This document shows, in pieces, positions 18,061 through 27,521 of a stretch of DNA of 64,000 bases (position 1 is the first letter of the stretch; every line of letters starts with the position of its first letter). The stretch is from positions 124,001 to 188,000 of the forward strand of contig JANMDQ010000023.1 of NCBI GenBank assembly GCA_031376385.1. The letters are read 5' to 3'. Under the pieces are notes generated by a model. The model was given only the letters and a program-made list of their open reading frames with translations, had not been told where the DNA came from and made no database searches. Source of the stretch: Aquisediminimonas sp031376385. Lineage in GTDB: Bacteria; Pseudomonadota; Alphaproteobacteria; Sphingomonadales; Sphingomonadaceae. The position numbers were made by a program, and so were the translations under genes.

Positions 18061-18486
18061 GTGATGGATCAACAACGAGGCAGTGAAACGCGCGAGGAGC
18101 GGATGGTTCTGCTGGGCCAAGTCATCCGTTTTGGTCTGACGGGTTTGTTGCTGACACTGCTGGTGGCGGGGGCCTATTGGGCCGTTGCAGAATTCACTGG
18201 GATTGACCCCCTGCTGTCGATGACTCTGGTCTATCTGACGTTTACGGGTGTAGGCTATCTCCTCCATTCGCGGTGGAGCTTTAAGGGGCACGGGGACCGC
18301 GACAATGCCGGCCTGCGCACTACGCGTTTCTTTGTCGTCAACACGCTGGGCTTTGTCGTCAATCAGTTCTTTGTGTGGCTGTTGACCAAATATCTGGGTG
18401 GCCCCGTGTGGTGGCCTGTGATTCCCGTCATTTTTGTCACGCCGATTTTGACCTTCAGTCTCAACCGCAAATGGGTTTTTAGCTGA
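18061..18486 (+). CDS. GtrA-family membrane protein
   Basis: A 141-residue protein with four membrane helices and the GtrA signature: RFGLTGLLLTLL near the start, YLLHSRWSF in the middle and FSLNRKWVF at the end. GtrA proteins are thought to flip undecaprenyl-phosphate-linked sugars. The frame starts GTG-ATG at 18061/18064; a third candidate, ATG 18103 (MVLLGQVIRFG), follows AGGAG but with short spacing. The gene is divergent from the GT-C-like protein and shares its last base with the methyltransferase start (TGATG). Confidence 0.88.
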   Translation: MMDQQRGSETREERMVLLGQVIRFGLTGLLLTLLVAGAYWAVAEFTGIDPLLSMTLVYLTFTGVGYLLHSRWSFKGHGDRDNAGLRTTRFFVVNTLGFVVNQFFVWLLTKYLGGPVWWPVIPVIFVTPILTFSLNRKWVFS

Positions 18487-19211
18487 TGGAGCGGATCATC
18501 TATGACCGGATGGAACAGCTTGATAGCCAGCATTGGTGGTACCGCGCGCGCAGGCGGGTGCTGGCGGCGCTGATTGCGCGGCGCATTAGTCTTCCGCCTT
18601 TCGCTGACATATTGGAAATTGGCTGCGGCACCGGTCATAATCTGGCGATGCTGGCTGCATTTGGCCATGTCGACGCGATTGAAGTTGATGGCGCGGCGCG
18701 CGGCGTTGCTGCGGCGCGGCTTGGGCGGGACGTGGGATCATCGCCTTTGCCCGACTTGGCCGGCGTGAAGGATGAGGCTTATGACATGATCGCGATCCTC
18801 GACGTGCTGGAGCATATTGAGGATGACCGCGCTGCCTTGAAAAGCATGGCGAGACGGCTGAAACCCGGGGGGGCAATCCTGATTGCTGTTCCTGCTCATC
18901 CGTGGCTGTGGAGCGCCCATGACGTCGCGAACCACCACCACCGGCGCTATACGCGCGAGACATTGAAGGCCGCAGTCGCCGACGCTGGGTTGAAGATCAC
19001 TTACCTGACTGCCATCAACAGCCTGCTCTTTCCGCTGGCCATTGTGTCGCGCCTGTTTGACAAAATACGTGGTAAGGAAGGGAGCGACGACGCCTTGCCG
19101 CCGGCCCCGCTGAACGCATTTTTTGAAATGGTGTTTGGGTGGGAGGCTCAGTTGGTCGGGCGCGTGTCACTGCCGATTGGTGTGTCTTTGGTGGCTGTCG
19201 TCACGGCGTGA
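18486..19211 (+). CDS. Class I SAM-dependent methyltransferase
   Basis: A 241-residue protein opening MERIIYDRMEQLDSQHWWYRARR, a pattern typical of envelope-associated methyltransferases. Motif I is ILEIGCGTGHN, the acidic motif II region is HVDAIEVDG, and the post-motif is IAILDVLEHIEDDR. HHHRRYTRETLKAAV is typical of the subfamily, and the C-terminus carries hydrophobic stretches that may touch the membrane. Translational coupling to GtrA points to modification of a lipid-linked sugar or polyprenyl carrier. Its last 64 bases overlap the convergent GT2 gene. Confidence 0.83.
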   Translation: MERIIYDRMEQLDSQHWWYRARRRVLAALIARRISLPPFADILEIGCGTGHNLAMLAAFGHVDAIEVDGAARGVAAARLGRDVGSSPLPDLAGVKDEAYDMIAILDVLEHIEDDRAALKSMARRLKPGGAILIAVPAHPWLWSAHDVANHHHRRYTRETLKAAVADAGLKITYLTAINSLLFPLAIVSRLFDKIRGKEGSDDALPPAPLNAFFEMVFGWEAQLVGRVSLPIGVSLVAVVTA

Positions 19212-20170
19212 TGACCAAGCTTTGGTGATCCGGCGACGGGCCCAACGACATCCGCGACGATATAAGTCGGCCGCCGCTTTGCCTCCATATAGAGCCGCCC
19301 CAGATATTCGCCGATCATGCCCAGCACAAACATTTGCGCCGCGCCCAGCAGCACGACCAGCAGCATCAGCGACGTCCAGCCCTCCACCGTCGTCCCGCGC
19401 AGCCAGCCGATCAGGATATAGGCGAGGATGAGGACTGAGGCCGCGACAAGCCACAATCCGGCGTGGCTCGCAAAGCGAAGGGGAGCGGTCGAAAACCCCG
19501 TAATCGCATCAAAGGCCAAACCGAGCATTTTGGAAAAGGGATATTTGGTTTCCCCCGCCATCCGTTCGGCCCGGTCATAGGTGATGGGCACTTGCTTGAA
19601 CCCAATCCAGGCGACCATGCCGCGCACAAAGCGTGCCTGTTCCGGCATGGCCATCAACGCATCAAGCGCACGCCTAGACATCAGCCGGAAATCGCCTGTG
19701 TCTAAGGGGATATCTGTGTCTGTCAGCCGCGCGAGCAGCCTGTAAAAGAGTGTTGCCGTCGCCCGTTTGGCCAAACTTTCCCCGGCCCGCTTGCGCCGGA
19801 CCGCATAGACAACATCAGCCTGCTGGTCCCGCATCGCCGCCATCATGTCGGGCAAGAGTTCCGGCGGATCCTGCAAGTCAGCGTCTAAAATCAGAATGCA
19901 ATCTCCACAGGCCAGATCAAGGCCTGCCGTGAGCGCAAGTTGATGGCCGTGGTTACGCGATAAGTTGACGGCGACTACCTGCGGATCAGACGCGCAAAGC
20001 GCCTGCATCTTTGCCCAGCTGCCATCGCGCGATCCGTCATTGACGAGGATGATTTCATGATCTGCGCCGACAGTGCCATGGGCAACGGCAGACACCCGGC
20101 GATGCAACTCATCAAGACAAGCCTCTTCATCAAAACAGGGAATGATGATTGAAAGCGCCTTGCGCATCAT
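19148..20170 (-). CDS. Family 2 glycosyltransferase (GtrB/DPM1-like)
   Basis: A 340-residue enzyme with an N-terminal GT-A domain: SIIIPCFDEEACLDEL, ILVNDGSRDGSW, ILILDADLQDPPELLPDM (catalytic DxD area) and GDFRLMSRRALDAL. Two C-terminal membrane helices follow (SHAGLWLVAASVLILAYILIG and LMLLVVLLGAAQMFVLGMIGEYLGRLY), as in bactoprenol glucosyl/mannosyl transferases. It would load a sugar onto undecaprenyl phosphate at the inner leaflet. The ATG overlaps the upstream GT-C-like gene (ATGA), and the tail overlaps the methyltransferase by 64 bp on the other strand. Confidence 0.9.
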   Translation of the reverse strand: MMRKALSIIIPCFDEEACLDELHRRVSAVAHGTVGADHEIILVNDGSRDGSWAKMQALCASDPQVVAVNLSRNHGHQLALTAGLDLACGDCILILDADLQDPPELLPDMMAAMRDQQADVVYAVRRKRAGESLAKRATATLFYRLLARLTDTDIPLDTGDFRLMSRRALDALMAMPEQARFVRGMVAWIGFKQVPITYDRAERMAGETKYPFSKMLGLAFDAITGFSTAPLRFASHAGLWLVAASVLILAYILIGWLRGTTVEGWTSLMLLVVLLGAAQMFVLGMIGEYLGRLYMEAKRRPTYIVADVVGPVAGSPKLGHHAVTTATKDTPIGSDTRPTN

Positions 20171-21705
20171 GAAGGACTGTCCTTAGCGTTGGGTATTCTT
20201 ATGCGGTACAGACTAGTATTTCCACCGCGCCAAACAAGCTGCAGTCCTGCACTGTCATATCGCCCCCGACCCAAAGGCCCAATGATCCAAAGATAATCAA
20301 ACTGCTTGCGAGGGAAAGTGGCAACAGCCTGCGCTATAGGGCGCCAATCCCGCCGACACAGATGGTCTGTCGTAAGCTGAGACGGGTCATTGGTCCATTT
20401 GCTGCCTTCAAGAAATTTCACGCGGACAAGCTGCGCACCCGGCAAATCCCATTGATCGTTTGAAAAGGCGTGTCGCCGGATCAATGCCATTGATGGGGCA
20501 TGTTCCAGCCGCATTTTTGACCATATTTTTTCGCAGGGCATCACCACGAAACTCATCAATCGCGACCCTCGGGCGATCTGGGGCAAAGCATCAAGTGTGC
20601 GTGTCATCGTCTGATCCAAGTGCCAATAGCTGACGGTTGTAGCTCCAATGCGAATGCCAAAAAAGGCCAAGGCAAGCAAAGCGAACCGGCCCTGAGCCTT
20701 CAGCGATAGGGAAGAAGCAGGCCCAATCGACAAAATTGCCAAGGCCAGAACATAGGGGAGGAGACGCATATCAGCATAAGCTGAACCCAGAACTATGCGC
20801 GGTAAAAGAACAAAAAGGGCTGCAAATATAAATGCTGTAATCGCCAGCGGCCCCCACCATTTCAGCTTCCTCCAGAACAGCGCGACTGGGATCAGTGCGG
20901 TCAGAAATATTACACTGCCTTTATCAAACCATTCCCACCGGTCCCGCAGGATCATTTGCGCCCAATCCCATTTTCGCGCCCAGTTGAACCAATCAATCGC
21001 AGGATCGCCACTTTGATTGCCATGGGTGGCCAGCATGAGACCGAATGGCGCAATGAGAATGAGGCAATTTGTGATCGCCCGCCAGGAACGCACGCGCCAC
21101 AGTTCAGCCGCAAAGGCCATGACGCCAAACATTCCAAAACCGAAAATATGGGTTATCCACAGCAGAAAGGACAAGGGCACAAAAATAAGGGCCCGCTGCT
21201 TTAATTTTCCGGCATTGCCCAGCCGTATCCATAGCGCCAGCGCCAAGAACGCAAGCGCCACTGATAGGGCAAAATTGATAAAACCGAACTGGAATGGATA
21301 GGCATAAGCAAGGGGCGCGGCAAAGGCCGCCGTCGCGGGCAGACGGCCGTGCACTTCACGCGCGGCGAGCAGAAATCCCCCCACTTGCAGCGCGGGGATC
21401 GCCCCAACGATGATTTTCACAGCCAGTTCAAGGCCAAGCAGCGGGGCAAGGGCTTGGACAAGAATATCCACGCCCAAATTGCCAATCAGGGTCCAGTGAA
21501 ATTCATACCAAGTTTTCACCGCCATTGGCCCCGCAAGGCCAAGCTGAATAGCGTAACGGCCCATATGGCCTGGCACGTCGATAAGCGGCGGTGTGGTTGG
21601 AAAGAGCAAGGGAGTGATGCTGGCAATACAAAGCGCCACAATGAACCAACGGGTCTGCCACCATTGCAGCTGTTTATTATCTGTTTGATGTCGGGTGGAT
21701 CGCGC
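20167..21705 (-). CDS. Polytopic membrane protein, probable GT-C glycosyltransferase
   Basis: About 512 residues from the ATG at 21705 (MARSTRHQTDNK); an upstream ATG at 21789 would begin inside the PAP2 gene. Ten or more membrane helices are visible. The first periplasmic loop has PPLIDVPGHMGRYAIQ, with the Asp/His pair seen in GT39/GT-C-like proteins. The C-terminal ~150 residues are soluble. It sits between a PAP2 enzyme and a GtrB-like GT2 that it overlaps by 4 bp. The likely role is transfer of a sugar from a polyprenyl carrier to an envelope acceptor; the acceptor is unknown. Confidence 0.62.
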   Translation of the reverse strand, partial: ARSTRHQTDNKQLQWWQTRWFIVALCIASITPLLFPTTPPLIDVPGHMGRYAIQLGLAGPMAVKTWYEFHWTLIGNLGVDILVQALAPLLGLELAVKIIVGAIPALQVGGFLLAAREVHGRLPATAAFAAPLAYAYPFQFGFINFALSVALAFLALALWIRLGNAGKLKQRALIFVPLSFLLWITHIFGFGMFGVMAFAAELWRVRSWRAITNCLILIAPFGLMLATHGNQSGDPAIDWFNWARKWDWAQMILRDRWEWFDKGSVIFLTALIPVALFWRKLKWWGPLAITAFIFAALFVLLPRIVLGSAYADMRLLPYVLALAILSIGPASSLSLKAQGRFALLALAFFGIRIGATTVSYWHLDQTMTRTLDALPQIARGSRLMSFVVMPCEKIWSKMRLEHAPSMALIRRHAFSNDQWDLPGAQLVRVKFLEGSKWTNDPSQLTTDHLCRRDWRPIAQAVATFPRKQFDYLWIIGPLGRGRYDSAGLQLVWRGGNTSLYRIRIPNAKDSPS

Positions 21706-21766
21706 CATAGTCTCTGTAAATCTGGATAGGGGGTTTGCCCCTAACCCAAACCCGGACCAATGGGAA

Positions 21767-22900
21767 TTACAGAGCCAGAGAACCTTCAACCGCGCGTTGA
21801 TACTCAGGTGACACAGCTTGTTTGTCCAGCCTATCCGCCGCCAGACCCGTCAGCTTCCATAGCCCGATCATCAAGATCAACGAAGCCACCCCGTCCACGG
21901 CATAATGCCATCCCAGATGAATGGACCCGATCCAAATGGCAAAGGCGTACAGCCCAAACAGGATACCAAGTTTCCGATTGATCGCGAAAGTGGTCAGGCA
22001 ATAAAGGATCGCAAGCGCATTATGAACCGAAGGCATTGCCGAAATACCAACACCCATGGCCATTTTTGTTTGTGTGTGATTGCCAAGAAGCATCTGTTGC
22101 AGTGCAATGGATTCAAGCGAATCTTGGCCATTAGTCTGCATCAATGCGGCATGAAGGTCTGAAAAAGTAGGTGACGGCCCCACCAAAGCAGGGACGAAAA
22201 CGGGCCCCGCCGCGGGCAGTAACCAAGCCAAGATGCTGCCTAGGATGATCCAAACACCGATGTAACTGAGCAGAAACTGCGTGCGCAATCGCCAAGTTGA
22301 CTTCGCTTGCCAAGCGCAAAGCAGCACACCAAGTGGCATAAGCGAAAACCATGCGTGATAGACATGATCCAAAAAGGACGTTGCTGCCACAGAGCCAAAG
22401 AGCGCATGCGTAACTTGCCAAGGATCATGACCCAGAAACAGGATATGATCCCATTGTTCAAATAGCGCATCAAACCGAAAAGTGGATTTGACCAAAATAA
22501 ATTGTTTGAAGGCGTTGAATGATGAAATCAGCGTGGCGAGCAAGAACGGCAGGGCAATGAGGGACAGGCCCCTATCGCGTTCCCAACGCTCCGTAATCAT
22601 AGATTTCAGCCATTGCCCAATAGGAGGGGAGGCTTGCCCCAGCTCCATTTGAGTCAGCAGCAGTCCAATAAGAACAAACATGCCAAATATTGCCCAAAGC
22701 GCATAAGCACCTGACAGGTAAATCAACCAAATGCCCAGTATTTCATCAAATTTTACCAGGCCAGAACCAAGAACGAATGCCGCGTAAATCACCACAAGCC
22801 CAAGCTGCAATATTATGGCTTTTTGTTCGCGGTTGCCCCGACTGATCCAAGCAAAAATGCTTCTTGTCACACAATTTTCCCCGGCTTTTTGCAGGTTCAC
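21767..22900 (-). CDS. PAP2-superfamily membrane phosphatase/transferase (PAP2_3 type)
   Basis: A 377-residue membrane protein with the later PAP2 catalytic motifs: SAMPSVHNALAIL (C2, with the catalytic His) and GSIHLGWHYAVDG (C3, with the nucleophilic His and Asp). The layout, with many preceding helices, resembles the inositol-phosphoceramide-synthase-like PAP2_3 branch rather than small UppP-like enzymes. In a sphingolipid-making order, lipid head-group transfer is plausible but unproven. The start is GTG at 22900, overlapping the argG stop (GTGA), so it is co-translated with a biosynthetic gene of unrelated function. Confidence 0.8.
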   Translation of the reverse strand: MNLQKAGENCVTRSIFAWISRGNREQKAIILQLGLVVIYAAFVLGSGLVKFDEILGIWLIYLSGAYALWAIFGMFVLIGLLLTQMELGQASPPIGQWLKSMITERWERDRGLSLIALPFLLATLISSFNAFKQFILVKSTFRFDALFEQWDHILFLGHDPWQVTHALFGSVAATSFLDHVYHAWFSLMPLGVLLCAWQAKSTWRLRTQFLLSYIGVWIILGSILAWLLPAAGPVFVPALVGPSPTFSDLHAALMQTNGQDSLESIALQQMLLGNHTQTKMAMGVGISAMPSVHNALAILYCLTTFAINRKLGILFGLYAFAIWIGSIHLGWHYAVDGVASLILMIGLWKLTGLAADRLDKQAVSPEYQRAVEGSLAL

Positions 22901-24117
22901 ATAGACCCGCGACGTCCCAACAGCCGCAGTCTTAACGCGTTAAGCTTAATAAACCCTTCAGCGTCGCGTTGATCATAGGCACCGGCATCATCTTCAAAAG
23001 TCACAACTTTTTCGCTGTAGAGGCTATTCGGGGATTTCCGACCAATGACGGACACGCTGCCCTTATAAAGTTTCAATCTCACAGTGCCGTTAACCATAGT
23101 CTGACTATGGTCAATGGCGGCTTGCAGCATCTCCCGCTCTGGCGAGAACCAGAACCCATTGTAAATGAGCTCAGCATAACGGGGCGCAAGTTCATCCTTC
23201 AAATGGGCCGCACCCCGGTCCAGCGTCAATTGCTCAATGCCCCGGTGCGCCAGATGCAGAATAGTTCCGCCTGGTGTTTCATACATGCCGCGTGATTTCA
23301 TGCCGACGAAACGGTTTTCGACGAGATCAAGCCGCCCAATCCCATGGGTGCGGCCATAGTCATTCAACTTGGCAAGCAGCGTCGCAGGCGAAAGCACCAC
23401 GCCGTTGATTGCCGTTGCATCGCCGCGTTCAAAATCCACGGTGATAATTTCAGGCGTATTGGGCGCGTCTTCAGGGTTCACCGTACGCGAATAGACATAG
23501 TCAGGCACTTCGTCCCACGGGTCTTCCAGCACTTTGCCTTCGGAGGATGTGTGCAGCAGGTTGGCATCAGTTGAAAAGGGGCTTTCGCCGCGTTTGTCTT
23601 TCGACACTGCAATCTGGTGCTTCTCAGCAAATTCTATGAGCGCCGTGCGGCTCGTCAAATCCCATTCGCGCCACGGGGCAATGACTTTGATATCGGGGTT
23701 TAGGCCGTAATAGCCGAGTTCAAACCGCACTTGATCATTGCCCTTGCCCGTCGCGCCGTGGCTGACGGCATCCGCACCGACCATCTTGGCAATTTCAATC
23801 TGACGCTTGGCAATAAGAGGCCGCGCAATCGATGTGCCGAGCAAATAGAGCCCCTCATACAGCGCATTGGCACGCATCATCGGGAAGACATAATCACGCG
23901 TAAATTCTTCGCGCAGGTCTTCGATGAAAATATGTTCAGGCTTTACACCCATCAACTCTGCCTTAGCGCGTGCGGGCTCTATTTCTTCTCCCTGCCCGAG
24001 GTCTGCCGTGAACGTGATGACTTCGCAATTATAAGTCTGCTGCAACCATTTTAGGATTACGCTGGTGTCCAGCCCGCCGGAATAAGCGAGAACTACTTTT
24101 TTGATGCTATCAGTCAT
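22897..24117 (-). CDS. argG: Argininosuccinate synthase
   Basis: A 406-residue enzyme of normal length for the family. The ATP-binding P-loop reads AYSGGLDTSVILKW near the N-terminus, with GKGNDQVRFE and DRGAAHLKDE in the body. It condenses citrulline and aspartate using ATP, the penultimate step of arginine synthesis, in the cytoplasm. It leads an operon-like run with the PAP2, GT-C-like and GT2 genes downstream. Confidence 0.97.
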   Translation of the reverse strand: MTDSIKKVVLAYSGGLDTSVILKWLQQTYNCEVITFTADLGQGEEIEPARAKAELMGVKPEHIFIEDLREEFTRDYVFPMMRANALYEGLYLLGTSIARPLIAKRQIEIAKMVGADAVSHGATGKGNDQVRFELGYYGLNPDIKVIAPWREWDLTSRTALIEFAEKHQIAVSKDKRGESPFSTDANLLHTSSEGKVLEDPWDEVPDYVYSRTVNPEDAPNTPEIITVDFERGDATAINGVVLSPATLLAKLNDYGRTHGIGRLDLVENRFVGMKSRGMYETPGGTILHLAHRGIEQLTLDRGAAHLKDELAPRYAELIYNGFWFSPEREMLQAAIDHSQTMVNGTVRLKLYKGSVSVIGRKSPNSLYSEKVVTFEDDAGAYDQRDAEGFIKLNALRLRLLGRRGSM

Positions 24118-24195
24118 GTCGGCCCGTTAATCAGAGGATGGTTCTGAGCAGCCGATTACGGGGAAATGGGCGTTGGGGCAAATAAACAGTTCGCG

Positions 24196-24930
24196 TTAGG
24201 GCCACCGCCCCATCAGCGTCCCTTTAATGCCGCCCAGATAATCCCACTGCGCCACTGGCCAATCCTCGCGCCAGCGCCGCGCGACCAGACGTTCACCGGG
24301 ACGTGCAGCATCATCAAGGATCACAATGCCGCCAGGGGCCATGCGGTCAAATAGGCATTCCGCTTTGCCGCGGATGAAGGGATTAACCGCCCAAGGCGGG
24401 CCATCAATCAGCAGCAGATCAATCGATTCTGGAACACTCGTCAGATCATACCAAAGATCGTCCCACCGGCCGGAAGCCGAGGCCAGCGGAGCCGCGCGAA
24501 CATCAGCCTCCACCCCGTGGTCGTTGAGCCAAGACATTGTCGACGCCACGAAATCTGAGTGATGATCATAACTGACCAGACGTCCGCCATGCCCGGCCAA
24601 CGCTAAGGCACGCGCCGCAACCAGCGTGGAGGCGCCTGATCCTAACTCAACAACTGTTTGGGGTTGCTGTTCACCAATCACATCGACAATCAGGTTGAGC
24701 AAGCCCGTATCGGCCTTCCAACTGCCCAAATTGGGCAACGCATCGCCGGGCAAGCAGAGGCGCTTGAGGAGTGCGGCCTTGTCTGCTTTGCGGCCGCCAT
24801 AAAGGCTCTTTGCCAACCACGGCCACCCAATGGCACCAAAGGCAAACAAGTGAACCCAATCCCCAAAATCCCGTTCAATGGGCGCATCTTCCACACGGGG
24901 AAGGGTCGAAATGCTGTCCTGCGCTATCAT
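24196..24930 (-). CDS. Putative SAM-dependent methyltransferase (Methyltransf_24-like)
   Basis: A 244-residue protein with a Rossmann methyltransferase core: QTVVELGSGASTLVAARAL (motif I, residues ~91-109), GGRLVSYDHHSDFV (motif II) and SIDLLLIDGPPWAV (motif IV-like), then GGIVILDDAARPGE. The DGPP and DDA elements are typical of the Methyltransf_24 group, whose substrates are mostly unknown. It lies alone between argG and purA with short gaps on both sides. No natural-product or envelope operon is attached to suggest a substrate. Confidence 0.75.
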   Translation of the reverse strand: MIAQDSISTLPRVEDAPIERDFGDWVHLFAFGAIGWPWLAKSLYGGRKADKAALLKRLCLPGDALPNLGSWKADTGLLNLIVDVIGEQQPQTVVELGSGASTLVAARALALAGHGGRLVSYDHHSDFVASTMSWLNDHGVEADVRAAPLASASGRWDDLWYDLTSVPESIDLLLIDGPPWAVNPFIRGKAECLFDRMAPGGIVILDDAARPGERLVARRWREDWPVAQWDYLGGIKGTLMGRWP

Positions 24931-25033
24931 AGGGTCGCCTCTGGATGAGATGACCTCGCCTAATCAGCAATTGTGACACTATGAAAATAGGAAGCGGCGG
25001 ATGGACTAAGGCACGAGGTGCGCCGCCGCAATT

Positions 25034-26335
25034 TCAATCCAAAAATGGATCGCGGACCATGATCGTGTCTTCACGTTCGGGCGATGTACTAACCATCGCG
25101 ACGGGGCATTCGATCAGCTCCTCGATCCGGCGGACATATTTGATCGCTTGGGCAGGCAGTTCAGCCCAGCTGCGTGCGCCGGCTGTGATTTCGTTCCAGC
25201 CGTCCATTTCCTCATAGATCGGCTCCACTCGGGCTTGGTCAGCGGCGTGGGGCGGCAAATAGTCATACGTCTTGTCACCAATTTTATAGCCGACACAGAT
25301 TTTCAGCGTCTCAAACCCGTCGAGCACATCAAGCTTCGTGAGCGCAATGCCTGTGATGCCGCTGACGGCCGCTGACTGGCGCACCAGCACGGCGTCGAAC
25401 CAGCCGCAGCGACGTTTGCGGCCTGTCACTGTGCCAAATTCATGGCCGCGTTCGCCCAGCCGCTGGCCATCCGCATTCTCTTGCTCCGTCGGGAACGGTC
25501 CAGAACCGACGCGCGTTGTATAAGCCTTCACAATACCCAGCACGAACCCAGCGGCAGATGGCCCAAGGCCGGACCCACCCGACGCTGTGCCCGCGATGGT
25601 GTTGGACGATGTGACGAACGGGTATGTGCCGTGGTCGACATCAAGCAGCACACCCTGCGCACCTTCAAACAGGATGCGCTTGCCTTGCTTGCGGGCGAGG
25701 TTGAGCGAATGCCAGACCGGCTTGGCAAAGGGCAGGATGAATGCTGCGATATCCCACAAATCATCAATCAGCCGCTGACGGTCTATCCCGCCTAGGCCGA
25801 AGCCCGCGCGCAGAGCATCATGATGCGCGCAGATACGGTCCATCTGCGCGTCCAAATCGTCGAGATGGGCCAAATCGCAGACACGAATGGCCCGCCTGCC
25901 CACCTTATCTTCATAAGCCGGGCCAATGCCGCGCCGGGTCGTGCCGATTTTGCCCGCGCCTGAGGCATCCTCACGCAACCCGTCCAGATCACGGTGGAAC
26001 GGCAGGATCAGCGGACAGGTTTCGGCGATTTGCAGATTTTCAGGAGAGATATCGACGCCTTGGGCCTTCAGTTTGGCCACTTCATCCCGGAAATGCCAAG
26101 GGTCCAGCACCACACCATTGCCAATCACCGATAGCGTACCGCGCACAATGCCGGACGGCAGCAGCGAAAGTTTATACACTTCATTTCCGACAACCAGCGT
26201 ATGACCCGCATTGTGCCCGCCCTGAAAGCGCACGACCACATCGGCGCGACTGGCGAGCCAATCGACAATCTTGCCTTTGCCTTCATCGCCCCACTGGGCA
26301 CCAATTACGGTGACGTTGGCCACAGTCTTCTCCAA
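25034..26335 (-). CDS. purA: Adenylosuccinate synthetase
   Basis: A 433-residue enzyme with the GTP-binding and catalytic signature VIGAQWGDEGKGKIVDWLA at the start, QGGHNAGHT, GIGPAYEDKVGRRAIR and the FEGAQGVLLDVDHGTYPFVTSSN block. It joins IMP and aspartate to give adenylosuccinate for AMP synthesis. It follows hisZ (minus strand) after an 89-bp gap. Past its stop, GCGGCGG (24994-25000) could pair with CCGCCGC (25023-25029), but the U-tract is poor, so I do not call a terminator. Confidence 0.97.
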   Translation of the reverse strand: MEKTVANVTVIGAQWGDEGKGKIVDWLASRADVVVRFQGGHNAGHTLVVGNEVYKLSLLPSGIVRGTLSVIGNGVVLDPWHFRDEVAKLKAQGVDISPENLQIAETCPLILPFHRDLDGLREDASGAGKIGTTRRGIGPAYEDKVGRRAIRVCDLAHLDDLDAQMDRICAHHDALRAGFGLGGIDRQRLIDDLWDIAAFILPFAKPVWHSLNLARKQGKRILFEGAQGVLLDVDHGTYPFVTSSNTIAGTASGGSGLGPSAAGFVLGIVKAYTTRVGSGPFPTEQENADGQRLGERGHEFGTVTGRKRRCGWFDAVLVRQSAAVSGITGIALTKLDVLDGFETLKICVGYKIGDKTYDYLPPHAADQARVEPIYEEMDGWNEITAGARSWAELPAQAIKYVRRIEELIECPVAMVSTSPEREDTIMVRDPFLD

Positions 26336-26424
26336 ATACGAAAGGATTCGCCGCGCAGGTCGTTATGGCCGAACGCCTCGAACGTCCACCTTCAATGCAA
26401 ATCGCCTGCATTTTGCCGGGGCAG

Positions 26425-27498
26425 TCAAACCCGCGCGGGGGAGCCATCCTTCAGGATATGCGTGCAAATCTGCCGCTCTGCTGTGTCATGCTCATCAAGC
26501 GCTGCGACTGTCACCCAGCCTTTGTCGCGCATCCACACCCCTGTTTCTGCATCAGTGCCGTAAGGCAGGAACAGCCGACGCCGATCATTTCGGCCAAAGC
26601 CTGCATCAATCAGGGGATCGACGAAGACTGAAAAGCCGACGGCTGCCTCATCACCAATGCTATAGGTGCCGCCCCGCCCAATCTCGCCTGATGCTTCGGA
26701 GGAGAAGAAGGAAAAGCCGAGCCAGGTTTGATATTCAAATCCGTGACGTTCCGTCGGGTCAAGCGTGATCGTGATGTCACTGGGGAGCGACGCGACAATT
26801 TCCGCCATCGCGTCTAGCCGCTGCGTCAACACGCCGGTTTGATCGAACGCCCGCAGTCTAGCCAGCGCGTCATGAAACGGCCCGGCAGCGGCAATGAGGG
26901 GCGCGTAAGCCGCTGGCACCGCTGCTGCGTCCTTGGCATCCAATCGGGCGCGCAAGTGATCAATGTCGTCCACTGGCCAAGGCCCGGCCGCAAGCACATC
27001 GATGACATTGGGCATAGTGAGATCCAGCGTGATGTCACTGACACCAGCCTCCTTCAGCGCCTTTACCGCAACGCTTAAAATCTCGCACGCGGCGAGCACG
27101 CTGTCATAGCCGATCAGCTCCGCGCCAACTTGCAGCATCTCCCGCTCTGGCCGCAGCTGCGTGGCCCGCAACCGCACGACAGAGCCGCCGTAGGAAAGGC
27201 GAAGCGGACGCGGGTGATGCCCCATACGCGTGCTGGCAATGCGCCCAATCTGCCCGGTGATGTCATAGCGAATAGCCATGGTTTCGCCTGACACTGGGTC
27301 AACAAAGCGCAGCAGATTGCTAGTACCTTTAGTCAGCTGCGTCGCCAGCCCCGCCTCAAATTCTGCAAGCGGCGGCTGGGCCCGTTCATAGCCGTACGCT
27401 GCTGCCGTATCGAGGATCGACCGCACAATCCGCGCCGACGCGTCAGCTTCAGGTGGCAAACGATCCCGGAAACCGGTGGGGAGGAGAGTGCTGGTCAT
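26425..27498 (-). CDS. hisZ: ATP phosphoribosyltransferase regulatory subunit
   Basis: A HisRS-like paralogue of ~357 residues from ATG 27498 (MTSTLLPTGFRDRLPPEA); an upstream in-frame ATG at 27576 would fall inside serA. It has the class II synthetase-like fold (RYDITGQIGRIAST, SYGGSVVRLRATQLRPEREMLQVGAELIG) and GRGGTYSIGDEAAVGFSVFVD near the end. It is shorter than HisS and has no anticodon-binding domain, so it should be the regulatory partner of a short HisG, the first enzyme of histidine synthesis. hisG itself is not in the window. Confidence 0.9.
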   Translation of the reverse strand: MTSTLLPTGFRDRLPPEADASARIVRSILDTAAAYGYERAQPPLAEFEAGLATQLTKGTSNLLRFVDPVSGETMAIRYDITGQIGRIASTRMGHHPRPLRLSYGGSVVRLRATQLRPEREMLQVGAELIGYDSVLAACEILSVAVKALKEAGVSDITLDLTMPNVIDVLAAGPWPVDDIDHLRARLDAKDAAAVPAAYAPLIAAAGPFHDALARLRAFDQTGVLTQRLDAMAEIVASLPSDITITLDPTERHGFEYQTWLGFSFFSSEASGEIGRGGTYSIGDEAAVGFSVFVDPLIDAGFGRNDRRRLFLPYGTDAETGVWMRDKGWVTVAALDEHDTAERQICTHILKDGSPARV

Positions 27499-27521
27499 GG
27501 GCGAGGCCTTAGCACTACAGG

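Noticed and set aside
24994..25029. Terminator after purA
   Set aside because: Only a 7-bp stem with a long loop and no run of Us on the minus strand.
26425..27498. Histidyl-tRNA synthetase
   Set aside because: The protein lacks the anticodon-binding domain and full HisRS motifs; length and context fit HisZ.
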